The notes: generated from the sequence alone by a model not told the origin. Counted from the stretch's first letter, positions 9,010 to 19,126 are shown. The stretch is DNA of 42,557 bases from Prochlorococcus sp. HOT208_60m_813I02 (GCA_002025865.1 MWOR01000173.1:1-42557); one strand, 5' to 3'. A program made the numbers and translations.

Positions 9010-9030
9010 CAAATTTCAATTGAAAATTTG
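9010..9030. repeat. AT-rich near-palindrome over the dipeptidase start
   Basis: CAAATTT, CAATTG and AAAATTTG run in succession, giving an inverted repeat of ten pairs with one bulged base centred on CAATTG. The TTG start codon at 9020 lies at its centre. It could be an operator or an RNA fold hiding the start, but such AT-rich symmetry also arises by chance in this genome. Confidence 0.3.
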
Positions 9031-9703
9031 GAATAAAATACCAATTAAAGATAATGGAGATAAATTAATAGCTATACCTAGCTACCTAAAGTTTTTAGAT
9101 CCTCACCCTTACTTTCATTTAGGAGCACCTTACAAGGATAAAACTTCTATTTGGAAATTAAGAGAGGAGGTTGTAAATAGATTAGTAAAAGTAAATGATT
9201 ATTTGATATCAAAGAGTAGTTTTAACCTTTTAATTTATGATAGTTGGCGACCTTTAGAAGTCCAGGAATTTATGTTTAAAAGAGCAATTTTAATAGAGTG
9301 TGAAAAATCTGATATTGATATTTCTTTTGAAAATATAAAATCTTATCCATCCATTTTGAAAAAAGTTGAAAAATTTTGGGCATATCCTTCTCATGACACT
9401 ATGTGTCCTCCCCCTCATTCAACTGGGGGTGCACTGGATGTTTGTTTATCAGATAAAGACGGAAATCTTGTTGAAATGGGAAGCATGGTTGATCAAATGG
9501 ACGAGACCTCAAATCCTTATTTTTATTCAAAAATGAAGAATGAAGGAGCAATTATTTGGAATAGTAGAAGAAATTTTTTAAGGGAAATTATGATTAAATT
9601 CGGATTTGTTCAACATCCCAACGAATGGTGGCATTTTAGTTATGGTGATCAACTATGGGCTTGGAAAAATAAAAAAGCAAATGCCCTCTATGGAAAAATT
9701 TAA
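9020..9703 (+). CDS. D-alanyl-D-alanine dipeptidase, VanX/DdpX-like (peptidase M15)
   Basis: Zinc dipeptidase predicted to split D-Ala-D-Ala, 227 residues. Zinc ligands H133, D140 (HSTGGALDV) and H205 (EWWHFSYGD), with catalytic E202, are all present. The transition-state Arg is in YDSWRP (R77). No signal peptide is seen, consistent with cytosolic action on recycled dipeptide as for DdpX. No VanH/VanA partners are nearby, so turnover of cell-wall D-amino acids is likelier than glycopeptide resistance (inference). The start is a TTG at 9020; the nearest upstream ATG runs into a stop after three codons. It faces sir with only 3 bases between the two stops. Confidence 0.88.
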   Translation: MKIWNKIPIKDNGDKLIAIPSYLKFLDPHPYFHLGAPYKDKTSIWKLREEVVNRLVKVNDYLISKSSFNLLIYDSWRPLEVQEFMFKRAILIECEKSDIDISFENIKSYPSILKKVEKFWAYPSHDTMCPPPHSTGGALDVCLSDKDGNLVEMGSMVDQMDETSNPYFYSKMKNEGAIIWNSRRNFLREIMIKFGFVQHPNEWWHFSYGDQLWAWKNKKANALYGKI

Positions 9704-9706
9704 ATT

Positions 9707-11494
9707 CTATTGATTTTCATTTAGTAAATTTAATATATAATTTTCATCTTGAGTATTTATAAAATCTCCGAAATCCAAATCCAAATTACTCTTCCAATTA
9801 TCAAATAATGGTTGAAGAGTTTTTTCTAAATCGTTAAGTTCCATTCTTTGTAAAAAAGGTTTAGCAAGCCTTTGTAGATTTTTACTTCCCCCCAACCATA
9901 ATTGGTATTTGTTTTGTCCACTTCCAACAAGTGCCAATTCGGCCATATAAGGCCTGGTACATCCATTCGGACATCCTGTCATTCTGAATAATATTGTCTT
10001 TTGTATTTTTAGATCTAATAGTAAATTTTCAATCCTTTTAAGTACATCAGGTAATATTCTTTCAGCTTCAGTCATTGCCAGACCACAAAGTGGTAAAGCA
10101 GGACAAGCTAAAGCGTGTCTTTGTATTTCATTAATGTTTTCTAAATTTTCGTATCCAATTTTTGATAGAGATTTTTGAATTTCACCTTTGTTTTTATTGG
10201 GGATATTACAAAGTAAAATATCTTGATTAGGTGTGAGTCTTAAATCTAAATTATATTTTTTAACAATACTTGTGATGGTATTCTTCTTCTCTCCAGATAA
10301 TCTTCCTGATAATAATGGTAAACCTACGAAATGGGAGGTTTTATTTTGTTTATGCCAACCTAGGTAATCAATAAGAACCTTATCTGGTTCTTTCCTAATT
10401 TTTTTAATTTCTTTTTTGAAATACTTATCAGAAAGTATCTTTTTGAACCATTTAATACCTTTTCTATGAAGAAGATATTTCATTCTCGAATTTTTTCTTG
10501 ATTTCCTATCACCATAATCTCTTTGAACAGCCACAATGCTTTGTATTAATTCATAAACATCAGGTTCTTCAACATATCCAAGTGGATCTGCAATTCTGGC
10601 AAAGGTCTCCTCATTATTATGTGTGCGACCCATACCACCTCCAACATAGAAGTTGCATCCTTCTAAGTTTCCATCTTTAGAAGTAAAGGCAACTATTCCT
10701 ATGTCATTGGTAAGAAGATCAACAGAATTGTCCCCAGGAACTGTAACGGCACATTTGAATTTTCTCGGTAAATAAGTTGAACCATAAAGAGGCTCATCTT
10801 TTATTCCACTAAAAACATTATCTTTGAATTGGAGCTTCCTAATTGCTTCAATATCTGCATCAGGCTTTATGGTGTATTCTAAATCTCCATCAGCCCAAAG
10901 CTCTAAAAAAGTGCCCTGGCCAGCCATTGGGGTGAGAAGATCTGCAACTTTTTTTGCCAATGCTCTTGCAATATTATAGTCTGGCGAATCAAATGGAGCC
11001 GCAGGGGCCATAACATTTCTATTAATGTCTCCACATGCAGCTAATGTGGAGCCCATTGAATTTACTATTGTTTTAATTACTTCCTTTAGATTCTCCTTTC
11101 TGATTCCATGCATTTGAAAGGCTTGTCTTGTAGTGGCCCTAAGTGTTCCATTACCTAGTTCGTCAGATAATTCATCTAATGCTAAAAATAATTTCCCAGG
11201 GATTTCACCGCCCGGATTTCTTAACCTGAGCATCATTTGCCAATCTTTACTTTTGCCCGGCCTTCTATTTTCCCTGTTATCTTGTTGATAACTACCATGA
11301 AATTTTAATAACTGAACTGCATCATTAGTAAAATGATCACTTTCATTGACTAATTCTGTAGCAAGTGGTTCCTTAAGAAATTGGCTACTTTTTTTAAAAT
11401 TTTCAAATTTAGAGACTTCTAGTCCATTTGCCAAACAAACAGTCTCTTCCTTTGCAGAATCTTTTTTCTTTTTTACTTTTTCAACCTTGATCAA
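9707..11494 (-). CDS. sir: Sulfite reductase (ferredoxin)
   Basis: Reduces sulfite to sulfide with six electrons from ferredoxin, the last step of assimilatory sulfate reduction. At 595 residues it has full length for plant/cyanobacterial Sir. The two half-domains carry the repeated siroheme-binding patterns (LRATTRQAFQMHGI in the first). The [4Fe-4S]/siroheme cysteines are C464 and C470 (ACPALPLCG) and C508 and C512 (TGCPNGC). The start is taken at a TTG (11494), which precedes the Lys-rich leader IKVEKVKKKK; a later start inside that leader is possible. It is divergent from glyS across an 87-base gap, which must hold both promoters. Confidence 0.96.
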   Translation of the reverse strand: MIKVEKVKKKKDSAKEETVCLANGLEVSKFENFKKSSQFLKEPLATELVNESDHFTNDAVQLLKFHGSYQQDNRENRRPGKSKDWQMMLRLRNPGGEIPGKLFLALDELSDELGNGTLRATTRQAFQMHGIRKENLKEVIKTIVNSMGSTLAACGDINRNVMAPAAPFDSPDYNIARALAKKVADLLTPMAGQGTFLELWADGDLEYTIKPDADIEAIRKLQFKDNVFSGIKDEPLYGSTYLPRKFKCAVTVPGDNSVDLLTNDIGIVAFTSKDGNLEGCNFYVGGGMGRTHNNEETFARIADPLGYVEEPDVYELIQSIVAVQRDYGDRKSRKNSRMKYLLHRKGIKWFKKILSDKYFKKEIKKIRKEPDKVLIDYLGWHKQNKTSHFVGLPLLSGRLSGEKKNTITSIVKKYNLDLRLTPNQDILLCNIPNKNKGEIQKSLSKIGYENLENINEIQRHALACPALPLCGLAMTEAERILPDVLKRIENLLLDLKIQKTILFRMTGCPNGCTRPYMAELALVGSGQNKYQLWLGGSKNLQRLAKPFLQRMELNDLEKTLQPLFDNWKSNLDLDFGDFINTQDENYILNLLNENQ

Positions 11495-11581
11495 AGGACC
11501 AAAACATATCTCTTTTTATACATTAGCGAAAAGCTTATTTAACTGGTAGTAAATTATAGTAAGTGAAGTCATATTTTTTTC

Positions 11582-13744
11582 TTGTCTAAATATTTACTTG
11601 AGATAGGAACAGAAGAGTTGCCTGCAAAATTTTCTCATTCTGTTCTAGAGCAATTTAAATCTTTAATAGAATTTGAATTGGATAAAAAGTTAATCAAATT
11701 CGAACAAATAGTTGTTACCTCCACACCAAGGAGGATAGTTCTACTTCTCGAAGGTTTAGTTGATTATGCAGAAGATAAGATAATAGAAAGAAAAGGGCCT
11801 AAAGCAAATTTAGCTTATTTAAATGGATGTCCTACTAATGCCGCTTTAGGATTTGCTAATAGCTTAGATATAGATGTAGGTGAGCTAGAAATAAAAAACA
11901 CGGAAAAGGGTGATTTTGTATTTGGAAAGAAAATTGAGAAAGGACTATCAACAAAAATTTCCTTGTCTTCGATTATCCCAAAATTAGTAAAGAGTCTTCA
12001 AGGTCCTCGATTTATGAAATGGGGGGGTGGGAACATAAAATTTTCAAGACCTATTAGGTGGATTGCCTCTATATATAATAATGAAATTCTTGATTTTGAA
12101 TTTGATGAATGTGATCCAAAAATCAAAATTAGTAATAAAACAAAAAGTCATAGGTTAATCAATGAAGTTTTAGAAGTTCAGAATCCTGATGATTTTTTTG
12201 AATTATTGAAACGAAATAGAGTAATAGCTATTCGAAAAGAAAGAAAAGAAAAAATTGAAAGTTTAATAAATCAGGCATCTAAATCTTTAAATCTGAAACC
12301 TGATCTTTCAGAAGGATTACTAAATGAACTAACTGATTTAGTTGAATGGCCAGACTTAATTATTGGCAAATTTAGTAATGAATTTCTTGATCTTCCGGTT
12401 GAAGTTCTCTCCACAGTCATGAAAATTCATCAGAGATACGTTCCTCTTTTATTTAAAAACGAAAGTTTTTCTAAACTAGATTTAAGCTCTGAAAAAAATA
12501 TTAGTACAACTTTCTGCGTTATTTCAAATGGTCTTGAAGAATCAAATAATAATATTGCCAAAGGTAATGAGAAAGTATTAAGGGCAAGGTTTTCAGATGC
12601 AAAGTTTTTCGTAGAAAGTGACAAAAAAGTTGCTTCAATCGAAAGAAATGAAAAGCTTAAATCTGTATCATATTTAAAAGGACTTGGAAATATATTTCAG
12701 AGGGTAGAAAGGATAGAGGAAGTTACAAAAAAAATTCTTAAATTTTTAAATGATAAGTCTTTAGAAGAAAAAAAAATAATAGAAGCTGCTAAATACTGTA
12801 AAAACGACTTATGTAGCGAAATTGTTTTCGAATTCCCTGAGCTGCAAGGAATAATGGGTGGTAAATATCTTAAATATGAGGGATTTAGTGAGGATGTTTG
12901 CTTGGCTGTCGCTGAACATTATTTACCTTCTTTTTATAAAGATGCTTTGCCCTCCACAAAATATGGTGCAATAGTTTCCATAGCAGATAAGGTCGAAACT
13001 TTAATAAGTATATTTATTTCTGGTAAACGTCCTAGTGGATCATCTGATCCTTATGCTTTAAGAAGAAATTTGAATGGAGTGATTAAGATAATTTGGGATT
13101 ATGAACTTGATTTACCTTTAGATAAATTATTCAACGAACTTATTGATTTTTGGAAAATCGTATTTCCGAATTTAAACTTTTCAAGAGAAACAGTATTTAA
13201 TGATTTAAATGAATTTTTAGTTCAAAGAATTGTTAGTCATCTAGAAGAAATATCACTAAGTAAAGAATTAATAAAGGCCGTTTGCTCTTCTGATGAATTA
13301 TCTCAAAAAAGAGTATTGAATATTGTTGATCTTAAAAATAGGATTAACTCTATTATCAATTTTAACGAAAAGGGTAATTTTGTTGAAATCCAGAAGGTAA
13401 TTACTAGGGTAAGCAAATTAGCAAATAAAAGTGATATTTCAAGAGACGTTCTCTCAACAAGAGATTATGTAAACGCAAAACTTTTTGAAAAAGATTGTGA
13501 ATTCAAAGTTTTTGAATTTATTGGAGAATTAGAAAAACTTTTTTCAGAAGGTTATTGCAATTATTTGGAACTTCTAAATTTGTTTGAGATTAATGTAAAC
13601 ACTATCGAGGCTTTATTTGATAATGAAAAGGGAGTCCTAATAATGACAGAGGATTTAAAAATAAGAAATAATAGACTCAATTTGTTGAGCTTAATAAGAA
13701 ATTATTCCCTAAAGATTGCCGACTTTACACTTTTGAACTCTTAA
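11582..13744 (+). CDS. glyS: Glycyl-tRNA synthetase beta subunit
   Basis: Beta chain of the bacterial (alpha2 beta2) glycyl-tRNA synthetase; it binds tRNA-Gly while the alpha chain (glyQ, not in this window) forms glycyl-adenylate. At 720 residues it is of normal length. Diagnostic segments include LLEIGTEELPAKF at the N-terminus, GPRFMKWG with FSRPIRWI, MKIHQRYVPL, and SGKRPSGSSDPYALRR near the C-terminal HD-like region. The start is a TTG at 11582. The 3' end overlaps the convergent chlP gene by 20 bases, so the two stop regions are read on both strands. Confidence 0.97.
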   Translation: MSKYLLEIGTEELPAKFSHSVLEQFKSLIEFELDKKLIKFEQIVVTSTPRRIVLLLEGLVDYAEDKIIERKGPKANLAYLNGCPTNAALGFANSLDIDVGELEIKNTEKGDFVFGKKIEKGLSTKISLSSIIPKLVKSLQGPRFMKWGGGNIKFSRPIRWIASIYNNEILDFEFDECDPKIKISNKTKSHRLINEVLEVQNPDDFFELLKRNRVIAIRKERKEKIESLINQASKSLNLKPDLSEGLLNELTDLVEWPDLIIGKFSNEFLDLPVEVLSTVMKIHQRYVPLLFKNESFSKLDLSSEKNISTTFCVISNGLEESNNNIAKGNEKVLRARFSDAKFFVESDKKVASIERNEKLKSVSYLKGLGNIFQRVERIEEVTKKILKFLNDKSLEEKKIIEAAKYCKNDLCSEIVFEFPELQGIMGGKYLKYEGFSEDVCLAVAEHYLPSFYKDALPSTKYGAIVSIADKVETLISIFISGKRPSGSSDPYALRRNLNGVIKIIWDYELDLPLDKLFNELIDFWKIVFPNLNFSRETVFNDLNEFLVQRIVSHLEEISLSKELIKAVCSSDELSQKRVLNIVDLKNRINSIINFNEKGNFVEIQKVITRVSKLANKSDISRDVLSTRDYVNAKLFEKDCEFKVFEFIGELEKLFSEGYCNYLELLNLFEINVNTIEALFDNEKGVLIMTEDLKIRNNRLNLLSLIRNYSLKIADFTLLNS

Positions 13745-15065
13745 CCTTAATTCCTCCCTTTATTGAATAATTTTCTAGCATTTTTTCTACCTCTTTATTT
13801 TCCCTAACAGCACTATCTACGGGTTTATATTTTAGAGGCGCTAGGGCTTTCCCTCTTAAAATCGAACCAAGTGTAAGCATCGTAATTTTAAGTTGTTGTA
13901 GTGGTTTCATAGAGACAACTCTTTTGTATAAGTAACTATCAAAAGTAAGTCTTTGAACATCCATGTCATCACACATCTCAACAAAGGCTTCTCTGGCAGA
14001 ATCATTTCTGTAGAAAATATTTTGAAGGATTTCTAGCACCTTATAAGTTGTGCCATATTTTTTATCCCATTTTTTAAGATAGTTTTTTAAATCTTTTTCT
14101 GATGGAATTACTTGACCATTTTTTGATGCTTCAACAATTTCTTCAGCACACATTCTTCCGCTTTTTGCAGCAAAATAAATACCCTCCCCAGAACTTTTTG
14201 TGACATAACCAGCTGCATCACCCACCAATGCCATTCTCCCAACTACCCTTCTTGGCCTTGGATGCTCTGGAATAGGGTGAGCTTCTACCTTTATTACTTC
14301 ACCATTAACAAGTCTTTTCTTTGCCCTATTTCTTACACCCTCTTGAAGTCCTTTAATTAATGACTGATTCTTTTGCATGGTTCCTGTGCCCACAGCAACA
14401 TGATCATATTTAGGAAATACCCACCCATAAAAATCAGGAGAAACATCTGTTCCAACATACATTTCAGCAAGATCTTCGTAGTAACTCATTTCTTCTTTAG
14501 GCAATTTAATTCTTTCCTGAAATGCTATAGCAACTTTGTAATCACCTGCATCCATTGCTTTTGCGACTCTGCTATTGGCTCCATCAGCTCCGATCAAAAG
14601 GTCAACAGTAAGCTCTTTTAGTTCCCCTTTTTTATCTCCATTCGTAAAATCTGAGTAGGAAAGCTTATATGGCCCTTGATTATTATCGCCAGTATCAATA
14701 GAAGTAACTAATCCATTTATTAATGTAGCACCAAGATCTGATGCTCTGTTGCGCATAAAGGCATCCATAACTTCTCTTCTACACATCCCAATAAACTCAT
14801 TATCACTTTTCCCATAAACTCTATCTAAACTTATATCTACTTCTCTATTTGATGGAGATATCATTCTCATATGCCTTACTTTTCTATCAATAATTGACTC
14901 AGGCAAATCAAATTCTTCTACCATGCAAAGTGGAATTGCTCCTCCACATGGTTTCGCATTATCTAATTTTCTTTCGAAGAGCCAAGTTTTTATTCCAGCT
15001 TTAGCAAGTATTTCTGCCGCACATGAACCACTTGGACCTCCACCAATAACAGCTACCCTCAACAT
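13725..15065 (-). CDS. chlP: Geranylgeranyl reductase
   Basis: NADPH-dependent flavoprotein that reduces the geranylgeranyl chain to phytyl for chlorophyll and tocopherol; it acts at the thylakoid. The N-terminal FAD-binding Rossmann motif VIGGGPSGSCAAEILAKAG is followed by ERK, and a second flavin motif RMALVGDAAGYVTKSSGEGI lies in the C-terminal half. The ATG at 15065 puts the dinucleotide fold directly at the N-terminus. An upstream in-frame ATG (15122) would add 19 hydrophobic and aromatic residues and is rejected. About 446 residues, normal for ChlP. It is convergent with glyS, overlapping by 20 bases. Confidence 0.95.
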   Translation of the reverse strand: MLRVAVIGGGPSGSCAAEILAKAGIKTWLFERKLDNAKPCGGAIPLCMVEEFDLPESIIDRKVRHMRMISPSNREVDISLDRVYGKSDNEFIGMCRREVMDAFMRNRASDLGATLINGLVTSIDTGDNNQGPYKLSYSDFTNGDKKGELKELTVDLLIGADGANSRVAKAMDAGDYKVAIAFQERIKLPKEEMSYYEDLAEMYVGTDVSPDFYGWVFPKYDHVAVGTGTMQKNQSLIKGLQEGVRNRAKKRLVNGEVIKVEAHPIPEHPRPRRVVGRMALVGDAAGYVTKSSGEGIYFAAKSGRMCAEEIVEASKNGQVIPSEKDLKNYLKKWDKKYGTTYKVLEILQNIFYRNDSAREAFVEMCDDMDVQRLTFDSYLYKRVVSMKPLQQLKITMLTLGSILRGKALAPLKYKPVDSAVRENKEVEKMLENYSIKGGIKVKSSKV

Positions 15066-15176
15066 ATGAAAAAAATAATACTGTATATAAAAACTACATC
15101 TTTTTTGCTTATAAAAGTGCATTTCTTAAAATAATAGTTAATATCGAAATATCTTTTCCAAATTCACTTTTAAATA

Positions 15177-15890
15177 TTGGAACTAAACAAAGATATCGAT
15201 CAATTTGATATTCCACTTGCCAAAAGAACTTACCTGAATAATCTAAATTCAACATTATTAAAAAAACTATTAATATTTTCTCCATTTATTTTTCTTATCT
15301 TTTCTGTTGCTGCATTGCGACTAATTAAAAATATAGAAATAGGATCTCTTGATAATTTCAATTTTCAGGCTCAGATAAATCATGACCATAGGGTTTTAGG
15401 TCATTTACCCTATGCGGAAATTGCTAAGGAGAAACTAGTTTTAATTGAGCCTTATATTGAAGTTCATATGGATATGCGCGATTCTCTACTAAAGATGAGA
15501 GAAGAAGCCAAAAAGGATGGAATATATTTAGTCTTCTTGAGTGGTTATAGATCAATAAATTTGCAAAACGATATCTTTTATTCTTTAAAATCTATTAGAA
15601 ATCAAGATGCGGCAGAAAGAGCTAGAGTTTCAGCCCCTCCAGGGTATTCCGAACATAGTACAGGTTTCGCAATCGATATTGGTGATGCTACTCAAAGAGA
15701 GACAGACTTTGAAACCGACTTCGAAAATACTGACGCCTTTAGATGGTTAATAAAGAATGCAGCTAAGTTTCACTTTAAGTTATCGTTCAACAAAGATAAT
15801 AAATATATAGATTACGAACCCTGGCATTGGAGATATGAGGGGTCAATTGAAGCATTAAAAGTTTTTGAAAACTCAAATAGAAAATTATAA
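15177..15890 (+). CDS. D-alanyl-D-alanine carboxypeptidase, VanY-like (peptidase M15B)
   Basis: Zinc carboxypeptidase that removes the terminal D-Ala from peptidoglycan pentapeptides, 237 residues. A single membrane segment (about residues 30-50) anchors it with the catalytic domain outside. Zinc ligands H160, D167 (EHSTGFAIDIGD) and H217 (EPWHWRYEG), with catalytic E214 and the SGYRS Arg (R125), are all present. The start is a TTG at 15177; no nearby ATG is in frame. It is divergent from chlP across a gap of about 110 bases. It is the second M15 metallopeptidase in the window; the other is a dipeptidase, so the two may trim and then recycle D-Ala residues (inference). Confidence 0.88.
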   Translation: MELNKDIDQFDIPLAKRTYLNNLNSTLLKKLLIFSPFIFLIFSVAALRLIKNIEIGSLDNFNFQAQINHDHRVLGHLPYAEIAKEKLVLIEPYIEVHMDMRDSLLKMREEAKKDGIYLVFLSGYRSINLQNDIFYSLKSIRNQDAAERARVSAPPGYSEHSTGFAIDIGDATQRETDFETDFENTDAFRWLIKNAAKFHFKLSFNKDNKYIDYEPWHWRYEGSIEALKVFENSNRKL

Positions 15891-16019
15891 ATCTAATTGA
15901 TTAATTTAATTATTTAATAAATTATATTTTTCAAAGTCTAAAAGAGAAAATTCTCATAATAAGCATACTTTGAGTTAGCCTTAATAAAGTCCAATCTAAT
16001 ATTTTTATAAATTCTATAA

Positions 16020-17816
16020 ATGTCATCTTCGATAAAAGAAATTAGAAATGTTGCAATTATTGCTCACGTAGATCATGGGAAGACAACTCTAGTAGATGCA
16101 TTGTTATCTCAATCAGGAATATTTAGAGACAATGAAGTTATCCCTACATGTGTAATGGATTCAAATGATCTTGAAAGAGAAAGGGGGATAACAATTCTCT
16201 CAAAAAATACTGCAGTTAACTACAAGGATACCAGAATTAATATTATAGATACACCTGGACATGCTGACTTTGGGGGAGAAGTTGAGAGGGTTTTGGGAAT
16301 GGTTGATGGTTGTCTGCTTATTGTTGATGCAAATGAGGGACCTATGCCTCAAACAAGATTTGTTTTAAAAAAAGCATTAGAAAAAGGACTTAGGCCTATA
16401 GTCTTTGTAAATAAAATTGATAGACCACGTGTAGTACCAGAAATAGCAATTGATAAGGTCCTTGATTTGTTTTTGGAGTTAGGTGCTGATGATGATCAAT
16501 GTGATTTCCCTTATCTTTTTGGGAGTGGCTTATCTGGTTTCGCAAAAGAAGAGATGGAATCTAATAGTGACAATATGATGCCTCTTTTTGAAGCTATTAT
16601 TAGACACGTTCCTCCTCCAGTAGGTGATTCTAATAAGCCTCTTCAGCTACAAATAACTACTTTGGACTATTCTGATTTCTTAGGCAGAATAGTAATTGGG
16701 AAGATCCACAATGGAACTATAAAAAATGGCCAACAGGCTAGTTTAATTAAAGAAAACGGAAAAACTATTAAAGGTAAGGTTAGTAAGCTTTTAGGATTTG
16801 AAGGATTACAAAGAATTGATATAAATGAAGCATTTGCAGGTGATATTGTTGCTGTTTCTGGTTTCGATGACGTCAATATTGGTGAGACCATAGCATGTCC
16901 CGATTCTCCTCATCCTCTTCCATTAATCAAAGTTGATGAACCTACGTTAAATATGACTTTTGTTGTCAATGATTCACCATTCGCAGGTAAGGAAGGGAAA
17001 TTTGTTACTAGTAGACAATTAAAAAATAGATTGGAGAGGGAACTTTTAACAAATGTTGCCCTGAGAGTAGAAGAAACTGATTCTCCTGACAGGTTCTCAG
17101 TTTCAGGAAGAGGAGAATTACATCTAGGGATATTGATTGAAACAATGAGAAGAGAGGGTTTTGAGTTTCAAATCTCACAACCTCAAGTAATTTTCAGAGA
17201 AATTGATAATGTTGAATGTGAGCCTATAGAGACTTTGGTTTTAGATGTACCTGAAGTATCTGTTGGTTCTTGCATCGAAAAACTTGGATCTAGAAAGGCA
17301 GAGATGAAAAACATGCAGACAAGTTCAGATGGTAGAACTCAATTAGAATTTCTTGTTCCATCAAGAGGATTAATTGGATTTCGCGGGGAATTTGTAAGGA
17401 TAACCAGAGGTGAAGGTATTATGAGTCATTCGTTTTATGAATATAAACCTAAAACAGGAGACTTTGAAACCAGAAGGAATGGCGTTCTTATAGCTTTTGA
17501 AGAAGGTGTGGCCACATTTTATGCTTTAAAGAATGCTGAAGATAGGGGAGTCTATTTCATTAAACCTGGAGTTAAAGTTTATAAAGGAATGATAATTGGA
17601 GAGAATAATCGACCTCAAGATCTTGAGTTGAATATATGTAAAACTAAGCAGTTGACCAATATGAGGTCTGCAGGGGCAGAAGAACTTGATACTTTGCAGT
17701 CACCTGTCGATATTACCCTTGAAAGAGCACTCGAATATATTGGTCCTGATGAAATGCTAGAGGTAACACCAGATTCAATAAGAATGAGAAAAATAAATAA
17801 AAAGAAAAAAAATTAG
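16020..17816 (+). CDS. typA: Ribosome-associated GTPase TypA/BipA
   Basis: Translational GTPase of the EF-G family that binds 70S ribosomes under stress and aids 50S assembly at low temperature. At 598 residues it has full length. G1 is [11 protein letters not shown]3 is DTPGHADF and G4 is NKID; the EF-G-like domains follow, with RGELHLGIL, and the TypA-specific C-terminal domain has [19 protein letters not shown]. The ATG start is preceded by a 129-base gap rich in A/T, which probably holds its promoter. It is followed 11 bases later by the DUF309 gene. Confidence 0.97.
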   Translation: MSSSIKEIRNVAIIAHVDHGKTTLVDALLSQSGIFRDNEVIPTCVMDSNDLERERGITILSKNTAVNYKDTRINIIDTPGHADFGGEVERVLGMVDGCLLIVDANEGPMPQTRFVLKKALEKGLRPIVFVNKIDRPRVVPEIAIDKVLDLFLELGADDDQCDFPYLFGSGLSGFAKEEMESNSDNMMPLFEAIIRHVPPPVGDSNKPLQLQITTLDYSDFLGRIVIGKIHNGTIKNGQQASLIKENGKTIKGKVSKLLGFEGLQRIDINEAFAGDIVAVSGFDDVNIGETIACPDSPHPLPLIKVDEPTLNMTFVVNDSPFAGKEGKFVTSRQLKNRLERELLTNVALRVEETDSPDRFSVSGRGELHLGILIETMRREGFEFQISQPQVIFREIDNVECEPIETLVLDVPEVSVGSCIEKLGSRKAEMKNMQTSSDGRTQLEFLVPSRGLIGFRGEFVRITRGEGIMSHSFYEYKPKTGDFETRRNGVLIAFEEGVATFYALKNAEDRGVYFIKPGVKVYKGMIIGENNRPQDLELNICKTKQLTNMRSAGAEELDTLQSPVDITLERALEYIGPDEMLEVTPDSIRMRKINKKKKN

Positions 17817-17827
17817 TAATTGGTTTA

Positions 17828-18196
17828 ATGAACGAAGAAAGTACAAAAAGTTTTCAAGATTCCTTTTTTACGGCTTTAAATCTTTTTAATAATCATGAAT
17901 GGTATGAGGCTCATGATGCTTTTGAAGAAATATGGAATTCCGTAGATGGTGATGAAAGACAAGTTATCCAAGGAATTTTACAAGTATCTGTCTCTCAGTT
18001 TCACTTAAGTAAAGGAAATTTAAATGGAGCTACTATTTTGCTTGGAGAGGGTTTAGGAAGAATAAAAACTAGAACCAAGATTGATTTAGGGATTGATCTT
18101 GAATCCTTCTGCCAATGTTTGGAAGATTTATTGAGAAAATTACAATATAAAGAACTATTAAACGAGAACGATAAGCCTTTCTTGAAACCTATTTGA
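17828..18196 (+). CDS. DUF309 family protein
   Basis: A 122-residue soluble protein of the DUF309 family. The hallmark is FNNHEWYEAHDAFEEIW followed by RQVIQGILQVSVSQFHLSKGN, giving an all-helical fold with conserved His and Glu residues that could bind a metal. Function is unknown in any organism I know of. The start lies 11 bases after typA, so the pair is probably co-transcribed. It is shorter than some cyanobacterial homologues but has the complete core domain. Confidence 0.85.
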   Translation: MNEESTKSFQDSFFTALNLFNNHEWYEAHDAFEEIWNSVDGDERQVIQGILQVSVSQFHLSKGNLNGATILLGEGLGRIKTRTKIDLGIDLESFCQCLEDLLRKLQYKELLNENDKPFLKPI

Positions 18197-18269
18197 TGAA
18201 TATATCTTTATCTTCAATTAAATTATTATTATATATTTCATTTTTTTTTCAAGAAAAGAGGAAAACTAA

Positions 18270-19013
18270 TTGATCTCAAGAAAAATGAACCTAAATATTC
18301 ATAATGTATCCCTCTCAATTAAAGGAAGATTAATCGTAGATGATGTTTCCATAACTGTTAATCCAGGGGAAGTTGTAGGTTTGCTGGGACCTAATGGTGC
18401 TGGGAAAACTACAACTTTTAATCTTGCAGTTGGGAATATAAAACCAGATAAAGGTGAAATTTTAATGAATGGGAAAAATATAACAAACCTTCCTCTACCA
18501 ATTAGATCAACACTTGGGTTAGGGTACTTAACTCAGGAAGCGAGTATATTTAGAGACCTCACGGTTAAGGATAATATAGATTTGGCTTTAGAAAATTCAT
18601 CTTATAGTAGAGCAGCTATAAGAAATAGAAGAGAACAATTAATTAATGAATTTAATTTGAATAATTTTGTAGATAATTATGGTTATCAACTTTCAGGAGG
18701 AGAGAGGAGGAGGTGTGAAATAGCTAGGGCTCTCACTATAGGCAGAAAAGGACCTAAATATTTGTTATTAGACGAACCTTTTGCTGGGATCGATCCTCTA
18801 GCTGTTAATGATCTAAAGAAACTAATTCTTAAATTAAGTAGTGATGGGGTCGGGATTCTCATCACAGATCATAATGTGAGGGAAACCCTTTTAATTACTA
18901 ACAAATCATTTGTATTAAGTGAAGGAAAAATTTTAGCTTACGGTTCATCAAGTGAATTGGCTGATAATCCAATAGTCAAAAAGTATTATCTAGGAGATAA
19001 TTTCAAACTTTGA
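18270..19013 (+). CDS. lptB: LptB-type ABC transporter ATPase
   Basis: Cytoplasmic ATPase of the lipopolysaccharide transport (Lpt) machine, or a close branched-chain-transporter-like relative. Walker A GPNGAGKT begins near residue 40. The signature LSGGERRRCEIARAL, Walker B LLLDEPFAGIDPLAV and ITDHNVRETL are LptB hallmarks. A TTG at 18270 is preceded by GAGGA at 18258-18262 with seven bases between, good ribosome-binding spacing. An ATG at 18285 would give a 242-residue protein nearer LptB length, so the start is uncertain by five codons. No LptF/G permease gene is adjacent. lpxD elsewhere in the window supports an LPS-making cell. Confidence 0.87.
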   Translation: MISRKMNLNIHNVSLSIKGRLIVDDVSITVNPGEVVGLLGPNGAGKTTTFNLAVGNIKPDKGEILMNGKNITNLPLPIRSTLGLGYLTQEASIFRDLTVKDNIDLALENSSYSRAAIRNRREQLINEFNLNNFVDNYGYQLSGGERRRCEIARALTIGRKGPKYLLLDEPFAGIDPLAVNDLKKLILKLSSDGVGILITDHNVRETLLITNKSFVLSEGKILAYGSSSELADNPIVKKYYLGDNFKL

Positions 19014-19126
19014 AATGCTTTTTTAAAATAAATTAAAACTTTATTATTAAAGATTTACTCATATAAGAATGATTTTAATTATTATTTGATTGTCATTGAA
19101 TATTAAAACTTGAGAAATTTCTAGAA

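Noticed and set aside
15066..15122. Longer chlP with an extra 19 residues
   Set aside because: The extra segment is not family-like and the ATG at 15065 puts the FAD fold at the N-terminus, as in other ChlP proteins.
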